Source: UBA1952 sp965246765 (GTDB lineage Bacteria; Bacteroidota; Bacteroidia; Chitinophagales; Chitinophagaceae). From it: a stretch of 64,000 nucleotides of DNA. A program made the translations under genes and the position numbers. Shown one piece after another: positions 42,408-51,407 of the stretch. Numbering within the stretch: the stretch's first letter is position 1; each line of letters starts with the position of its first letter. The notes under the pieces were generated by a model, which did not search any database, was not told the DNA's origin, and saw only the letters and a list, made by a program, of their open reading frames with translations. Where the stretch lies: NCBI GenBank assembly GCA_965246765.1, contig CBDFFJ010000004.1, forward strand, positions 558,001 through 622,000, read 5' to 3'.

Positions 42408-43468
42408 CAAATACAGACGAGCCTGTACGGCTCACTCAATATGCCAAAGCTACCGGCTGCAGCTGCAAGATTGCACCCGCGCAGCTTGCTGAAATTCTCG
42501 CAAATGCCTCGCCTGTCGCGTCTTTCCCGAATCTGCTCGTAGGGAATGGCAACAATGACGACGCGGCAGTGTATGCGCTGGATGACACAACCGCTCTGAT
42601 CGCGACGACCGATTTTTTTACGCCCGTCGTGGATGATGCGTTTGATTACGGTCGCATTGCCGCGGCAAATGCGCTAAGCGACGTCTATGCAATGGGCGGG
42701 AAGCCGGTTATGGCTATTGCGATTCTTGGATGGCCGGTAGATGTCCTTCCGGCAAGCCTTGCGCGGCAAGTGATAGAAGGCGGACGCGCGGCCTGCGCTG
42801 ATGCGGGTATTCCGCTGGCAGGCGGCCACAGCGTCATTTCAGCAGAGCCGTTTTTCGGCCTATCCGTCAACGGGTTCGTGCCGATTATAAACCTGAAGAA
42901 GAACAACACGGCTAAAGAAGGCAATGTTCTTTTCCTGACAAAGCCGATCGGCACCGGCATACTGACTACTGCAAGGAAGCGGGAAATTTTGGCCGACGAC
43001 GCATATCCGGCGCTTTTTGCCCGGCTATGCAAGCTAAACGACATTGGCACGCAGCTCGGAAAGCTGCCGGGCGTCACTGCCATGACCGACGTAACAGGCT
43101 TCGGATTGCTCGGCCACCTGATAGAAATGGCGGAAGGAAGCGGATTGTCGGCGGAGTTGGCATATAGCCAGGTGCAGGTGATTGCTGAAGCCCGTGAACT
43201 GGCTGCGCAGCGCGTGGTGCCGGACGCTACTTACCGCAATTGGAACAGCTATAGTTTAAAAACCTCCTTTGCGCCGGGCGTAAATGTGATGGAAGCCTTT
43301 AATCTCCTGCCCGATCCGCAGACCAATGGCGGATTGCTCTTTTCTGTAGAGGAATCTGCGGTTGACGAAGTGAAGGCATTGCTGAATCGCGAGGGTTGCG
43401 AGGCACATGCCCAACCAATAGGGAGAATGATTGCCAAAGGTGACAAGGTAGTGCAAGTGCTACCCTGA
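42404..43468 (+). CDS. selD: Selenide, water dikinase
   Basis: SelD makes selenophosphate from selenide and ATP. The 354-residue protein has the N-terminal catalytic motif GCSCKIAP: Cys19 aligns with the catalytic Cys17 of E. coli SelD and Lys22 with Lys20. Cys, not selenocysteine, is used. DDAAVY, TDFFTPVVDDAFDYGRIAAANALSDVYAMGG and GGHSVISAEPFFGLSVNG are the ATP/metal regions. The neighbour is mnmH; no selA or selB is in the window, which fits selenium use in tRNA rather than in selenoproteins. Confidence 0.96.
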   Translation: MTNTDEPVRLTQYAKATGCSCKIAPAQLAEILANASPVASFPNLLVGNGNNDDAAVYALDDTTALIATTDFFTPVVDDAFDYGRIAAANALSDVYAMGGKPVMAIAILGWPVDVLPASLARQVIEGGRAACADAGIPLAGGHSVISAEPFFGLSVNGFVPIINLKKNNTAKEGNVLFLTKPIGTGILTTARKREILADDAYPALFARLCKLNDIGTQLGKLPGVTAMTDVTGFGLLGHLIEMAEGSGLSAELAYSQVQVIAEARELAAQRVVPDATYRNWNSYSLKTSFAPGVNVMEAFNLLPDPQTNGGLLFSVEESAVDEVKALLNREGCEAHAQPIGRMIAKGDKVVQVLP

Positions 43469-45346
43469 CTATTTCCGTACAATCTTGTCCAGCTTCGCCT
43501 GCGTGAGCGGGTGATAGTTTTGGCGATATTGGTTGTAAATGCGTGTTCCCAGGGCCTGCTGCCCCGACTTCATCAGCTCTTCGTAAAGCGGCATAAGGAA
43601 CTTCTGGCGCCCTATTCTGCTCAGAAAAACCTCTATCGCTGCATATGCGGGCTTGTATTGATGCCTTGCGGCGAGGATGAACCACAGGTCGGAGATTTCG
43701 CTGTTGCCAGACTGGGTGAAGTGAAATAGCTTGTCCAACTCGCCCATTTGATAGGCGCTCAGTAAGTCTGGCATCTTTCGCAGAAAGTGCAGCCATTCAT
43801 GAGTCGTCCAGCTTTTAGTCGCAGTATAATCCGGCCCGGCATGGATCGGGCTTAAAAATGCCTCACGCACAGAATCAACGCGATTAAAACGTTCCCGGTC
43901 GGCGCGTGGGCAGTTGGCCGGAATGCCGGGGCCATACACCCATGCGTTGATATCCAGCTTTTGTTCCAGCGCACTGTCGCCTTTAATTAGATTGGCACGC
44001 AGATAAGCCAGGAACTCTTCTGTGGTTATTGTCTTAAAGGCGTGCGATGAAAAATATTCTTTTAGGAAAGCATCAAACTTTTCGCGGCCAACATTCCGTT
44101 CCACCAGCCAGAGGAAGAGTGAACCCTTTTCATAAGGAATATCCGAAAGTCCTTCGTCAGGATCACGGCCTTCCAGCTTCAGCTTCAGCCAGGTATCGTG
44201 CAGACTGTCTTTGCCAAAACCTTTTACTTCTTCTTCAAGGTCCTGATAGCCCAGCTCCCAAAGCATGTCCACGTAAGTCTTACCCATCATGGCCTCGGTA
44301 ATGCGGCGCTCAAAATAGACGGTAAAGCCTTCATTCATCCAGATGTCGTTCCAGGTTGCGTTGGTCACAAGATTGCCGCTCCAGTTGTGCGCCAGCTCAT
44401 GCGCGATGAGGTTGACCAGGCTGCGGTCGCCGGCAATAATCGTGGGCGTGCAGAATGTGAGTTTTGGATTTTCCATTCCGCCAATGGGAAAGCCCGGCGG
44501 CAGCATGAGCACGTCGTAACGCCCCCAGCGATATGGCCCGTAAAGGCTTTCCGCGGTTGTAACCATTTTGCCGGCGTCGGCCAGCTCGTAGCGTGCTTTT
44601 TCAATCATCGCCGGCTCTGCATAGACGCCGGTGCGGCTGTCTATCGGCCGGAAAGCGATGTCGCCGACCGCCAGTGCCATCAGGTAGGCAGGTACAGGAT
44701 TATCCATTTTAAAATGATAGACACCACTATCACTAATTGCCTGCGGGTTTTCCGCGCTCATCAGCGCCATAAGGCCTTTCGGCACCGTTACACGCGCATC
44801 ATAAGTAAAGCGGATGCCAGGCCCGTCGGCACAAGGCACCCAGGAGCGTGCGTAGATGCTTTCGCTTTGTGTATAAAGAAATGGATGTGTCTTATTCATA
44901 GTCTGCGCCGGCGTCAGCCATTGCAGGGCACGCGCGTTGTCGCCGGTGGCATACCAAATGCTGACGGTCTTGCTTTCCGGCCTTATCGGTATGTTCAGAC
45001 GGCTGCCAAGAAATGGCACCATTGCTGAAATATTAAATGCCGTCTTTACGCCATCTACACGCACGCTGTCAATCTTCAGCGCGTCATTGTCAAGATGAAG
45101 TTCCTGTGTCTTAGCCTTATTGTCAATCGTCCAGTCGGCCCACCCCCGGATCTCTTTCCGCTCAAAAGAAACGGCTATGTCCAGTGAGAGGTGCTGCATG
45201 ATGACGCTGTCGGCATTGCTAAGCGTATGCGTGTCTTTCGGTCGGGCGCTGCTGTCTGCGGACGATAATTTGTTGGCAGTCGGCGGGGCATCATTACAGG
45301 CAGCAAGCATCAGGCTCATAGCCAGGACAGACGGGAGAAATCTCAT
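43469..45346 (-). CDS. M1 family metallopeptidase, lipoprotein
   Basis: A 625-residue lipoprotein (LPSVLAMSLMLAAC) of the leukotriene-A4-hydrolase-like M1 group. It contains the N-terminal beta-sandwich, GGMENPKLTFCTP (GAMEN-type motif), zinc site HELAHNWSGN with Glu in WMNEGFTVYFE, and a C-terminal helical domain ending in YHPLTQAKLDKIVRK. It trims peptides in the periplasm. The other M1 gene (28971) is shorter and only distantly similar. Stop is one base after the convergent selD stop. Confidence 0.95.
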   Translation of the reverse strand: MRFLPSVLAMSLMLAACNDAPPTANKLSSADSSARPKDTHTLSNADSVIMQHLSLDIAVSFERKEIRGWADWTIDNKAKTQELHLDNDALKIDSVRVDGVKTAFNISAMVPFLGSRLNIPIRPESKTVSIWYATGDNARALQWLTPAQTMNKTHPFLYTQSESIYARSWVPCADGPGIRFTYDARVTVPKGLMALMSAENPQAISDSGVYHFKMDNPVPAYLMALAVGDIAFRPIDSRTGVYAEPAMIEKARYELADAGKMVTTAESLYGPYRWGRYDVLMLPPGFPIGGMENPKLTFCTPTIIAGDRSLVNLIAHELAHNWSGNLVTNATWNDIWMNEGFTVYFERRITEAMMGKTYVDMLWELGYQDLEEEVKGFGKDSLHDTWLKLKLEGRDPDEGLSDIPYEKGSLFLWLVERNVGREKFDAFLKEYFSSHAFKTITTEEFLAYLRANLIKGDSALEQKLDINAWVYGPGIPANCPRADRERFNRVDSVREAFLSPIHAGPDYTATKSWTTHEWLHFLRKMPDLLSAYQMGELDKLFHFTQSGNSEISDLWFILAARHQYKPAYAAIEVFLSRIGRQKFLMPLYEELMKSGQQALGTRIYNQYRQNYHPLTQAKLDKIVRK

Positions 45347-45398
45347 TGCGTAAAGAAAATGATAGAAAATCAGAAATAGACAGTGGGTTTGGCGGGTG

Positions 45399-47087
45399 TT
45401 ATGCTTCCTCTGCCTTAATCACCGCCCAGCTCGTGTGCGCATAGCTATCCCACACCAGCCACAGCATGATTGAGGAAAGCACCAGGAAAATTCCTTTGAG
45501 CCAAAGCATGTCCAAAGCAAAATAGTGTCCCACCCCCAGCGCACCGGGGATAGACATGCCGATCAGCGCGCGGAGGAATTTCGAGCCGCCCGTCGCCGTT
45601 TGGTCTAGCTCGGAGAACGGAAAACGTCTGTAGGAAACGCGTACAACGCAGGCGGCGAACAGCGTGACATTCACCAGCGCCAGCAATACATCCGAAAATG
45701 CTGCTGCACCCCAGACGTACAATACGAAAACGGAGATTGTGCCAAAGAAGGGCAGAAAATATTTTACCCATATCACTTTGAACGCTCCCGACATGATAGC
45801 GCCCGGCTCACCTAAAGGCACGGCGCGGTATATCCAGGCCGCTTTGTACTGCTCAGAAACGCCGATAAACGCAAATGCCTGCAGCATCACTATGGAGCAC
45901 ATGTAGAGCAACACAATGTGCTTTCCGCTTCCCGGCAGGCTTAGCCACACCTCGCGTAGAGGCTGCTTGCTCTGGAGCATGAGGTACAGGAAGTAGATGG
46001 GCACGTAGGCGAACATCGGATAGACTTTCATCTTGAACGTCCGGCTGCGCGCAGTCTGAATCCAGGTCATGATGAAGCCCGCCTGCGCCTCTGGCCGCGT
46101 ATTCAGCATCTGCGCGAGCCTTTGGTACCATTTGCCGGACTTTTGAATCTGCCGCCTCTGAGCTGTGTTTGTTTCGCCGGATTCTATAGCATCCAATCCG
46201 CCGAGACGGGCAGCGAATTGGGGCGCCAGATATCGGACTGTGATCCAGACCAGTAAAACCGGAAGCGCCACGGCCAGGAGCCCAAAGGTCTGTACGCTGC
46301 GCACGCCCGGAGCCACAATACTAACCCAGCTGAAGGTTGCCGCCAGCCAGTAAGGCGGCGTAAACTGCGCCCAGGCAAACTGACCGACATTGAAACGCTG
46401 CATGCTTGCTGCATCCATGGCGCGGGGCACGAGGTAGTATGTGCCGAAGATGACTACCGAAAATGCGATCTGGAAATAGCTGAGCAGCTCCTTAAACTTT
46501 TCAGCGGAGGCCGCCCGCAGCATTAGAAGATACACCGCCATAACAATAAACAGCGCTGTAAAAACCAGCAGGAGCAGGGGGAGCGGAAAGAAAACCGCAG
46601 CCTTCCAGCCATCCATCAGGCCCAGCACGATCCATCCAGGCAACGACATGGGCAGGACAATGCGGAAGAGGTAAATGAAAATGTGCAGCACCCGCGACAG
46701 AAAGAGCGTACGGTCAGAAACCGGGCGCGGCAGCACAACATATTTATCGCGTGTATCAATCAGAACCGTGGAGAAATCCGAAATCAGCGTGAAGCTCAGT
46801 AGAAAGAGGAACATGGTGAAGAAGGTCCACAGCGCAGTCAGGCGGTTTTCCATCATCAGCAGCGGAAAGATGTACACTAGGCCCGTGATGAAGGAAATAA
46901 ACATTCCCAGCACCAGCGAGAAGCGACGTGCCTTCTTGTGCTGACGCTGGCGGCCGAAATTCACCGGCTTGCGGTCGTCCAGCTTGAGCCTTACGTCCAG
47001 AATGGCGCGAAGCTGAACAGGGTCTGCGCCGAGCTTCTGATAAAGCCCGGTCGGCAGCATGATTAAGTAGAGGAGAAAACGGTTCAT
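45399..47087 (-). CDS. ABC transporter permease-like membrane protein
   Basis: A 562-residue protein with about 12 hydrophobic segments (e.g. LVLGMFISFITGLVYIFPLLMM, AVFFPLPLLLLVFTALFIVMAVYLLML, IFLVLSSIMLWLVWDSYAH). It lies 84 bp after the ABC ATPase gene at 47171-47941 on the same strand, so it is probably the membrane half of that exporter. Sequence resembles large Bacteroidota ABC-2-type permeases. The substrate is unknown. ATG 47087 was chosen because the frame upstream to 47138 shows no sensible start. Confidence 0.75.
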   Translation of the reverse strand: MNRFLLYLIMLPTGLYQKLGADPVQLRAILDVRLKLDDRKPVNFGRQRQHKKARRFSLVLGMFISFITGLVYIFPLLMMENRLTALWTFFTMFLFLLSFTLISDFSTVLIDTRDKYVVLPRPVSDRTLFLSRVLHIFIYLFRIVLPMSLPGWIVLGLMDGWKAAVFFPLPLLLLVFTALFIVMAVYLLMLRAASAEKFKELLSYFQIAFSVVIFGTYYLVPRAMDAASMQRFNVGQFAWAQFTPPYWLAATFSWVSIVAPGVRSVQTFGLLAVALPVLLVWITVRYLAPQFAARLGGLDAIESGETNTAQRRQIQKSGKWYQRLAQMLNTRPEAQAGFIMTWIQTARSRTFKMKVYPMFAYVPIYFLYLMLQSKQPLREVWLSLPGSGKHIVLLYMCSIVMLQAFAFIGVSEQYKAAWIYRAVPLGEPGAIMSGAFKVIWVKYFLPFFGTISVFVLYVWGAAAFSDVLLALVNVTLFAACVVRVSYRRFPFSELDQTATGGSKFLRALIGMSIPGALGVGHYFALDMLWLKGIFLVLSSIMLWLVWDSYAHTSWAVIKAEEA

Positions 47088-47170
47088 TTTGTTTGTGCTT
47101 GTAAGGCCGGGTATATCTGCCATGGCGAAGCCGGCCACCCATGCTGCGCTTCATTCAGCCCGGCTTCTTT

Positions 47171-47941
47171 TTATTGGTGCAGCGCGGCAGCGATATCAGA
47201 TGCCCGCTCGCCGATATTTTCTTTGGAAGTAAGCTTGGAGAATATCTGCTCCAGAGAGCCGCTGCCTTCGCCGCGCAGCTCACTGATGGTGCCGTCGGCA
47301 ATGATCTTTCCCCCGTCAATCAGCACAATGCGGTCGCTAACGCGCTCTACTACGTCCATCATGTGCGAGCAGTAGAAAATGGTCTTGCCTTCGGTTTTCA
47401 AAACTTGAAGCAGCTCTTTCACCATAATTACTGCATTGGCGTCCAGGCCGGAGAGCGGCTCATCCAGGATCACGATACGTGGATTGTGCAGCAGCCCCGA
47501 GGTCAGCAGCACCTTCTGCCGCATGCCTTTGGAAAAAGAATCCATCCGCTGGTCTATGTTGTCAGCAAGCCCGAATGAGCTAAGCATTCTGCGCGAGCGT
47601 TCTTCTATGAGCGCGTCCGTCATGTGGTGCAGCTTGCCGATGAAGGTGAGATACTCGCGCGGCGTCAGCAGGTCGTATAGCTCAGCCAGCTCTGGTATAT
47701 AACCAGTAATGCTCTTAATGTGCAATACATTTTCGCGCAGGGGCTTCCCTTCAATAGTTACTTCTCCGGCATAGTCGGTAATGATGCCGGTGAGAATTTT
47801 TACTGTCGTACTCTTGCCTGCGCCATTTGGCCCGATGTACCCTATTATTTGTCCGGGATAGATGTTAAGGTTAATATCGCGCAGCACTTCTTTCTCGCCA
47901 TAGCTCTTGCTAAGGTTGCGAATGGTAATGATCGGTTCCAT
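47171..47941 (-). CDS. ABC transporter ATP-binding protein
   Basis: A 256-residue ATPase: Walker A GPNGAGKSTTVKIL, signature FSKGMRQKVLLTSG, Walker B RIVILDEPLSGLD and switch His in FYCSHMMDVVERV. It matches ABC-2 exporter ATPases that pair with a permease; the permease is the next gene. The start ATG 47941 lies five bases after TACTTTTA, so the transcript may be leaderless. The upstream in-frame ATG at 47968 falls within the promoter. Confidence 0.9.
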   Translation of the reverse strand: MEPIITIRNLSKSYGEKEVLRDINLNIYPGQIIGYIGPNGAGKSTTVKILTGIITDYAGEVTIEGKPLRENVLHIKSITGYIPELAELYDLLTPREYLTFIGKLHHMTDALIEERSRRMLSSFGLADNIDQRMDSFSKGMRQKVLLTSGLLHNPRIVILDEPLSGLDANAVIMVKELLQVLKTEGKTIFYCSHMMDVVERVSDRIVLIDGGKIIADGTISELRGEGSGSLEQIFSKLTSKENIGERASDIAAALHQ

Positions 47942-47946
47942 AGGGC

Positions 47947-47954
47947 TAAAAGTA
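47947..47954 (-). promoter_or_regulatory. Possible -7 element (TACTTTTA) of the ABC exporter operon
   Basis: TACTTTTA on the minus strand differs from TAnnTTTG only at the last base and is five bases from the ATG. Confidence 0.35.
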
Positions 47955-48005
47955 CGCAGGCGCAGCATGGCGCGATTCTAATACACGGACAATCAATCCA
48001 CACAG

Positions 48006-48809
48006 ATGTCACAGGAGGCTGCGCCAACAGGAGAGGAACGATACGTTCTGTCCAAAGGACTGGATGGAGCTTTTAAGAGCCTTTACCGCATTGCGGCATT
48101 TATCGGGAAGTTTTTCAAAGAGGTTTTTCGCCCGCCTTATGAGTTCAATGAGGTGATCCGGCAGTGCTACGATGTAGGCTATAGGTCATTGCTCCTTATA
48201 TGCATGACGGCATTCATAACGGGCATTGTGTTTACCAAACAGTCACGGCCTTCTCTGGCAGAATTCGGCGCGACCAGCTGGCTGCCTTCGCTGGTCTCCA
48301 TTGCCATTATGCGGGCGCTGGCGCCGTTGGTAACTGCCCTGATATGCGCCGGAAAAGTGGGCTCCCAAATAGGTGCGGAGCTGGGCTCCATGCGGGTAAC
48401 GGAGCAGATAGACGCCATGGAAGTTTCGGCGACAAATCCATTTAAATTTCTGGTTGTGTCACGCATTATCGCCACAACTGTCATGATCCCGGTGCTCATG
48501 TGCTTCTTTGGCGGCTTTGCACTCTGGGGCTCTTACCTTGACATTCACGCAGCGGAAAAAACTTCCTTTATTCTCTTTACAGAAGCGGCTTTTGAGAAGA
48601 TTACGTTCCTGGATATCAATGTATCGGTGATCAAGGCCCTTGTCTTTGGCTTTACAATCGGTACAGTTGGTTCCATTCAGGGCTGGAATGCGCGGCAGGG
48701 TACGATGGGCGTAGGCCGCTCTGCCAACAATGCGGTGGTCGTCTCCATGTTCCTCATTTTCATTGAAGAGATGTTTATTGTTCAAATAGCGAATGCAATC
48801 CGTGTCTGA
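48006..48809 (+). CDS. mlaE: MlaE family lipid-transport ABC permease
   Basis: A 267-residue inner-membrane protein with the MlaE family core: ICMTAFITGIVFTKQSRPSLAEFGATSWLPSLVSIAIMRALAPLV and the conserved GSQIGAELGSMRVTEQIDAMEV loop. Several membrane segments follow. MlaE is the permease of the phospholipid transport system between inner and outer membrane. It overlaps mlaF by one base (TGATG) and mlaD follows, so mlaEFD form an operon. mlaB and mlaC were not found, as is usual in Bacteroidota. Confidence 0.93.
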   Translation: MSQEAAPTGEERYVLSKGLDGAFKSLYRIAAFIGKFFKEVFRPPYEFNEVIRQCYDVGYRSLLLICMTAFITGIVFTKQSRPSLAEFGATSWLPSLVSIAIMRALAPLVTALICAGKVGSQIGAELGSMRVTEQIDAMEVSATNPFKFLVVSRIIATTVMIPVLMCFFGGFALWGSYLDIHAAEKTSFILFTEAAFEKITFLDINVSVIKALVFGFTIGTVGSIQGWNARQGTMGVGRSANNAVVVSMFLIFIEEMFIVQIANAIRV

Positions 48810-49594
48810 TGCGTGAAGGCGGCACCATATATAAGGCAACGGCCGGGCGCGACACGCAGGTCATCATGCTGCGCGATCTATATAAAGCTTTCGGTGTCAA
48901 CCAGGTGCTGCGCGGTGTTGACCTGGATGTATTTGGCGGAGAAAACGTCGTTGTGCTCGGACGCAGCGGCACCGGCAAGTCGGTGCTGATCAAGATTATT
49001 TCCGGAATGCTGCCGCCTGATGCCGGGGAAGTGACCGTGCTGGGCCAGGACGTCACAACGCTGGATGAGAAAACGCTCAGACACATGCGCCTTAAGATCG
49101 GCTTCTCTTTTCAGAACAGCGCCCTGTACGACTCCATGACCGTCCGCGAGAACCTGGAGTTCCCACTCGTGCGTAATAAACGCCAGCTTACGCGTAAGGA
49201 GATTCGCAACTCTGTGGAAACCGTGCTTGACGCCGTTGGCCTTTCGCAAACAATGGAGCAACTGCCTTCAGAGCTGAGCGGCGGCCAGCGCAAACGTATT
49301 GGCATAGCCCGCACACTCATCCTCCAGCCGGAAATCATGCTCTACGATGAGCCCACTGCCGGCCTGGACCCGATCACGAGCACAGAGATCAACGGGCTGA
49401 TCCGGGAAGTGCAGGATCGTTTCAACACAAGCGCCATCATTATTACACACGATCTGACCTGCGCCAAGGAAACCGGCGACCGGCTTGCGATTCTGCTGGA
49501 TGGCAAATTTTTTAAGCAAGGTACTTTTGACGAAGTCTTTGCGGATAAAGATGAACGCGTACGCTCCTTTTACGACTATAACTTTACCGCCTGA
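48809..49594 (+). CDS. mlaF: MlaF family ABC ATPase
   Basis: A 261-residue ATPase for the Mla lipid transporter. Walker A GRSGTGKSVLIKII (about residues 51-64), signature LSGGQRKRIGIAR, Walker B IMLYDEPTAGLDPITS and switch His in IIITHDLTCAKE. FQNSALYDSMTVRENLEFPL is the typical Q-loop region of MlaF. It sits between mlaE and mlaD. Confidence 0.95.
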   Translation: MREGGTIYKATAGRDTQVIMLRDLYKAFGVNQVLRGVDLDVFGGENVVVLGRSGTGKSVLIKIISGMLPPDAGEVTVLGQDVTTLDEKTLRHMRLKIGFSFQNSALYDSMTVRENLEFPLVRNKRQLTRKEIRNSVETVLDAVGLSQTMEQLPSELSGGQRKRIGIARTLILQPEIMLYDEPTAGLDPITSTEINGLIREVQDRFNTSAIIITHDLTCAKETGDRLAILLDGKFFKQGTFDEVFADKDERVRSFYDYNFTA

Positions 49595-49597
49595 GTA

Positions 49598-50560
49598 ATG
49601 AGAAGCACTAAAAACCGCCGGGCCGTAATTGTAGGAGCAGTTGTAGCGCTGGGCCTGCTCCTGTTCGCGCTGGGCGTATTCACGCTTGGCGGGCAGAAGA
49701 AAACCTTTACGACTACAATCACCCTGCAAGCCATATTTGACGATGTAAACGGCCTGCAGCGCGGAAACAACATCTGGTTCAGCGGCGTAAAGGTGGGAAC
49801 CATAAAGTCCATTCATTTTGATCCGACCGCTAAGGTGCTGGTAGCTATGAACGTGGACGAGGATGTGCAGCGATTCATTCATAAAGACGCCCGGGCGAAA
49901 GTGAGCACCGACGGACTGATTGGCAATAAGATCATTGTTATTTATGGCGGCAATCCGTCTGCGGGCCAGGTTGTGACCGGCGATACGCTGCGGGTAGAGA
50001 CGGTTGCCGGAATGGAAGGAATGATGGATACGCTGCAGCAGAATAACCGCAATCTGCTGGCCATCACCGCGAATTTCAGAAGCATCAGCAATGATCTGAT
50101 AGCTGGCAAGGGCACCGCCGGCCGTATCCTTACCCAGGATGAGATGGCGAACACGCTGCAATCCAGCCTGAATGGCCTGAATACCGCCGTAAAGAACGCT
50201 CAGGCGCTCACTTCTAATCTGAATGCTTTCAGCGCTCAGCTTAATAAGCCTGGCACCTTCGCCAGCGATCTGGTGCATGACACGGCTATCTTCCGCAGGG
50301 TGCGGATATCCGTTACCCAGCTACAGGCCGCTACTGCTAATATCCAGACGCTTTCCAACCGCCTGGACGATCCTTCCAGCCCCTTAGGCGTGTTGATAAA
50401 CGACCAGCAGGCCGCTGCCGACCTGCGCGCCACGTTACGCAACCTGAATGCAGGCACCGCCAAGCTGGATACCAACATGGAAGCCCTGCAGCACAATTTT
50501 TTCCTGAAGGGATTTTACAAGAAGAAACGTAAACGGGAAGCTGAGGCGGCGGGCAAATAA
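49598..50560 (+). CDS. mlaD: MlaD family MCE-domain protein
   Basis: A 320-residue protein with one membrane anchor (AVIVGAVVALGLLLFALGVFTLGG) and an MCE domain (TLQAIFDDVNGLQRGNNIWFSGVKVGTIKSIHFD ... LIGNKIIVIYGG). A long helical C-terminal part follows. MCE proteins bind lipids in the periplasm and form rings on the MlaEF complex. The gene ends the mla operon. No terminator was seen in the 125 bp downstream. Confidence 0.93.
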   Translation: MRSTKNRRAVIVGAVVALGLLLFALGVFTLGGQKKTFTTTITLQAIFDDVNGLQRGNNIWFSGVKVGTIKSIHFDPTAKVLVAMNVDEDVQRFIHKDARAKVSTDGLIGNKIIVIYGGNPSAGQVVTGDTLRVETVAGMEGMMDTLQQNNRNLLAITANFRSISNDLIAGKGTAGRILTQDEMANTLQSSLNGLNTAVKNAQALTSNLNAFSAQLNKPGTFASDLVHDTAIFRRVRISVTQLQAATANIQTLSNRLDDPSSPLGVLINDQQAAADLRATLRNLNAGTAKLDTNMEALQHNFFLKGFYKKKRKREAEAAGK

Positions 50561-50685
50561 AAAACTGTGGCGCGGGCTTAGCGGAAGCTGCTTAATTCAG
50601 CCGGTCTCTTATCCTTCGCAACTAAAAAATATTACCTTCACCCTTACCCAAATATGCCTCCCGACGGCCCCCTGATTAGCGCCAA

Positions 50686-51318
50686 ATGAAAAAAATAGAA
50701 CTGGAAATAGTAGCCCTGTCACACAGCATTACGCAGACGCATTCTTATGCGGTGGTGCTCGGAGAAGTAAGCGGATTGCGGCGCCTGCCAATCGTTATCG
50801 GCGGCTTTGAAGCGCAGGCCATAGCCGTAGCCCTGGAGCGCATGGAGCCAAGCCGCCCCTTGACGCACGACCTCTTTTCAAACTTCATGACCACCTTCTC
50901 CATTGAGCTCAATGAAGTGCTCATCTATAAGCTGGAGGAAGGAATATTTTTCGCGCAGCTCGTGTGCCAGGGTCCGGACGGCGATATAGTTGAGATAGAC
51001 GCCCGTACCTCCGATGCGCTGGCACTGGCCGTTCGCGCAGGCTGCAAAGTGTACACTTACGAGAATATCCTGGAAACGGCCGGGCTCTTCCTGGATCAGT
51101 CCGAAGGCGGTGGCGAAGAGGCAACCGATGCGCCAAAAGAAGGCCGGACAGCTTCATCTTCGGGCGCACGCGTATCATCCGGCGGCACGGACAAGGATCT
51201 GAAAAACATGAGCCTGGAAGACCTTAATGCCTTGCTGCAGCAGGTGCTGGAGCAGGAAGATTACGTCCGGGCAATACCTATCCGCGACGAGATCAACAGC
51301 CGCTCCGGAAAGAAATAG
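50686..51318 (+). CDS. Bifunctional nuclease (DUF151/BFN) family protein
   Basis: A 210-residue protein. The N-terminal 130 residues are a BFN domain (AVVLGEVSGLRRLPIVIGGFEAQAIAVALE, PLTHDLFSNFMTTFSIELNEVLI, DARTSDALALAVRAGCKVYTYENILE). After a Ser/Gly linker, a UvrB/UvrC-like motif closes the protein (DLNALLQQVLEQEDYVRAIPIRDEINSRSG). The two-part layout is typical of Bacteroidota members. Nuclease activity has been claimed for plant relatives; here it is inferred only. Confidence 0.9.
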   Translation: MKKIELEIVALSHSITQTHSYAVVLGEVSGLRRLPIVIGGFEAQAIAVALERMEPSRPLTHDLFSNFMTTFSIELNEVLIYKLEEGIFFAQLVCQGPDGDIVEIDARTSDALALAVRAGCKVYTYENILETAGLFLDQSEGGGEEATDAPKEGRTASSSGARVSSGGTDKDLKNMSLEDLNALLQQVLEQEDYVRAIPIRDEINSRSGKK

Positions 51319-51407
51319 GGCTTCAGCCGCATTGCAGTGTCATTTAACCGCTCACAGGTTGAGTGCTTCCACTTTAGCGCTAAATTGCATACGCTTCAAC
51401 CTAATAA

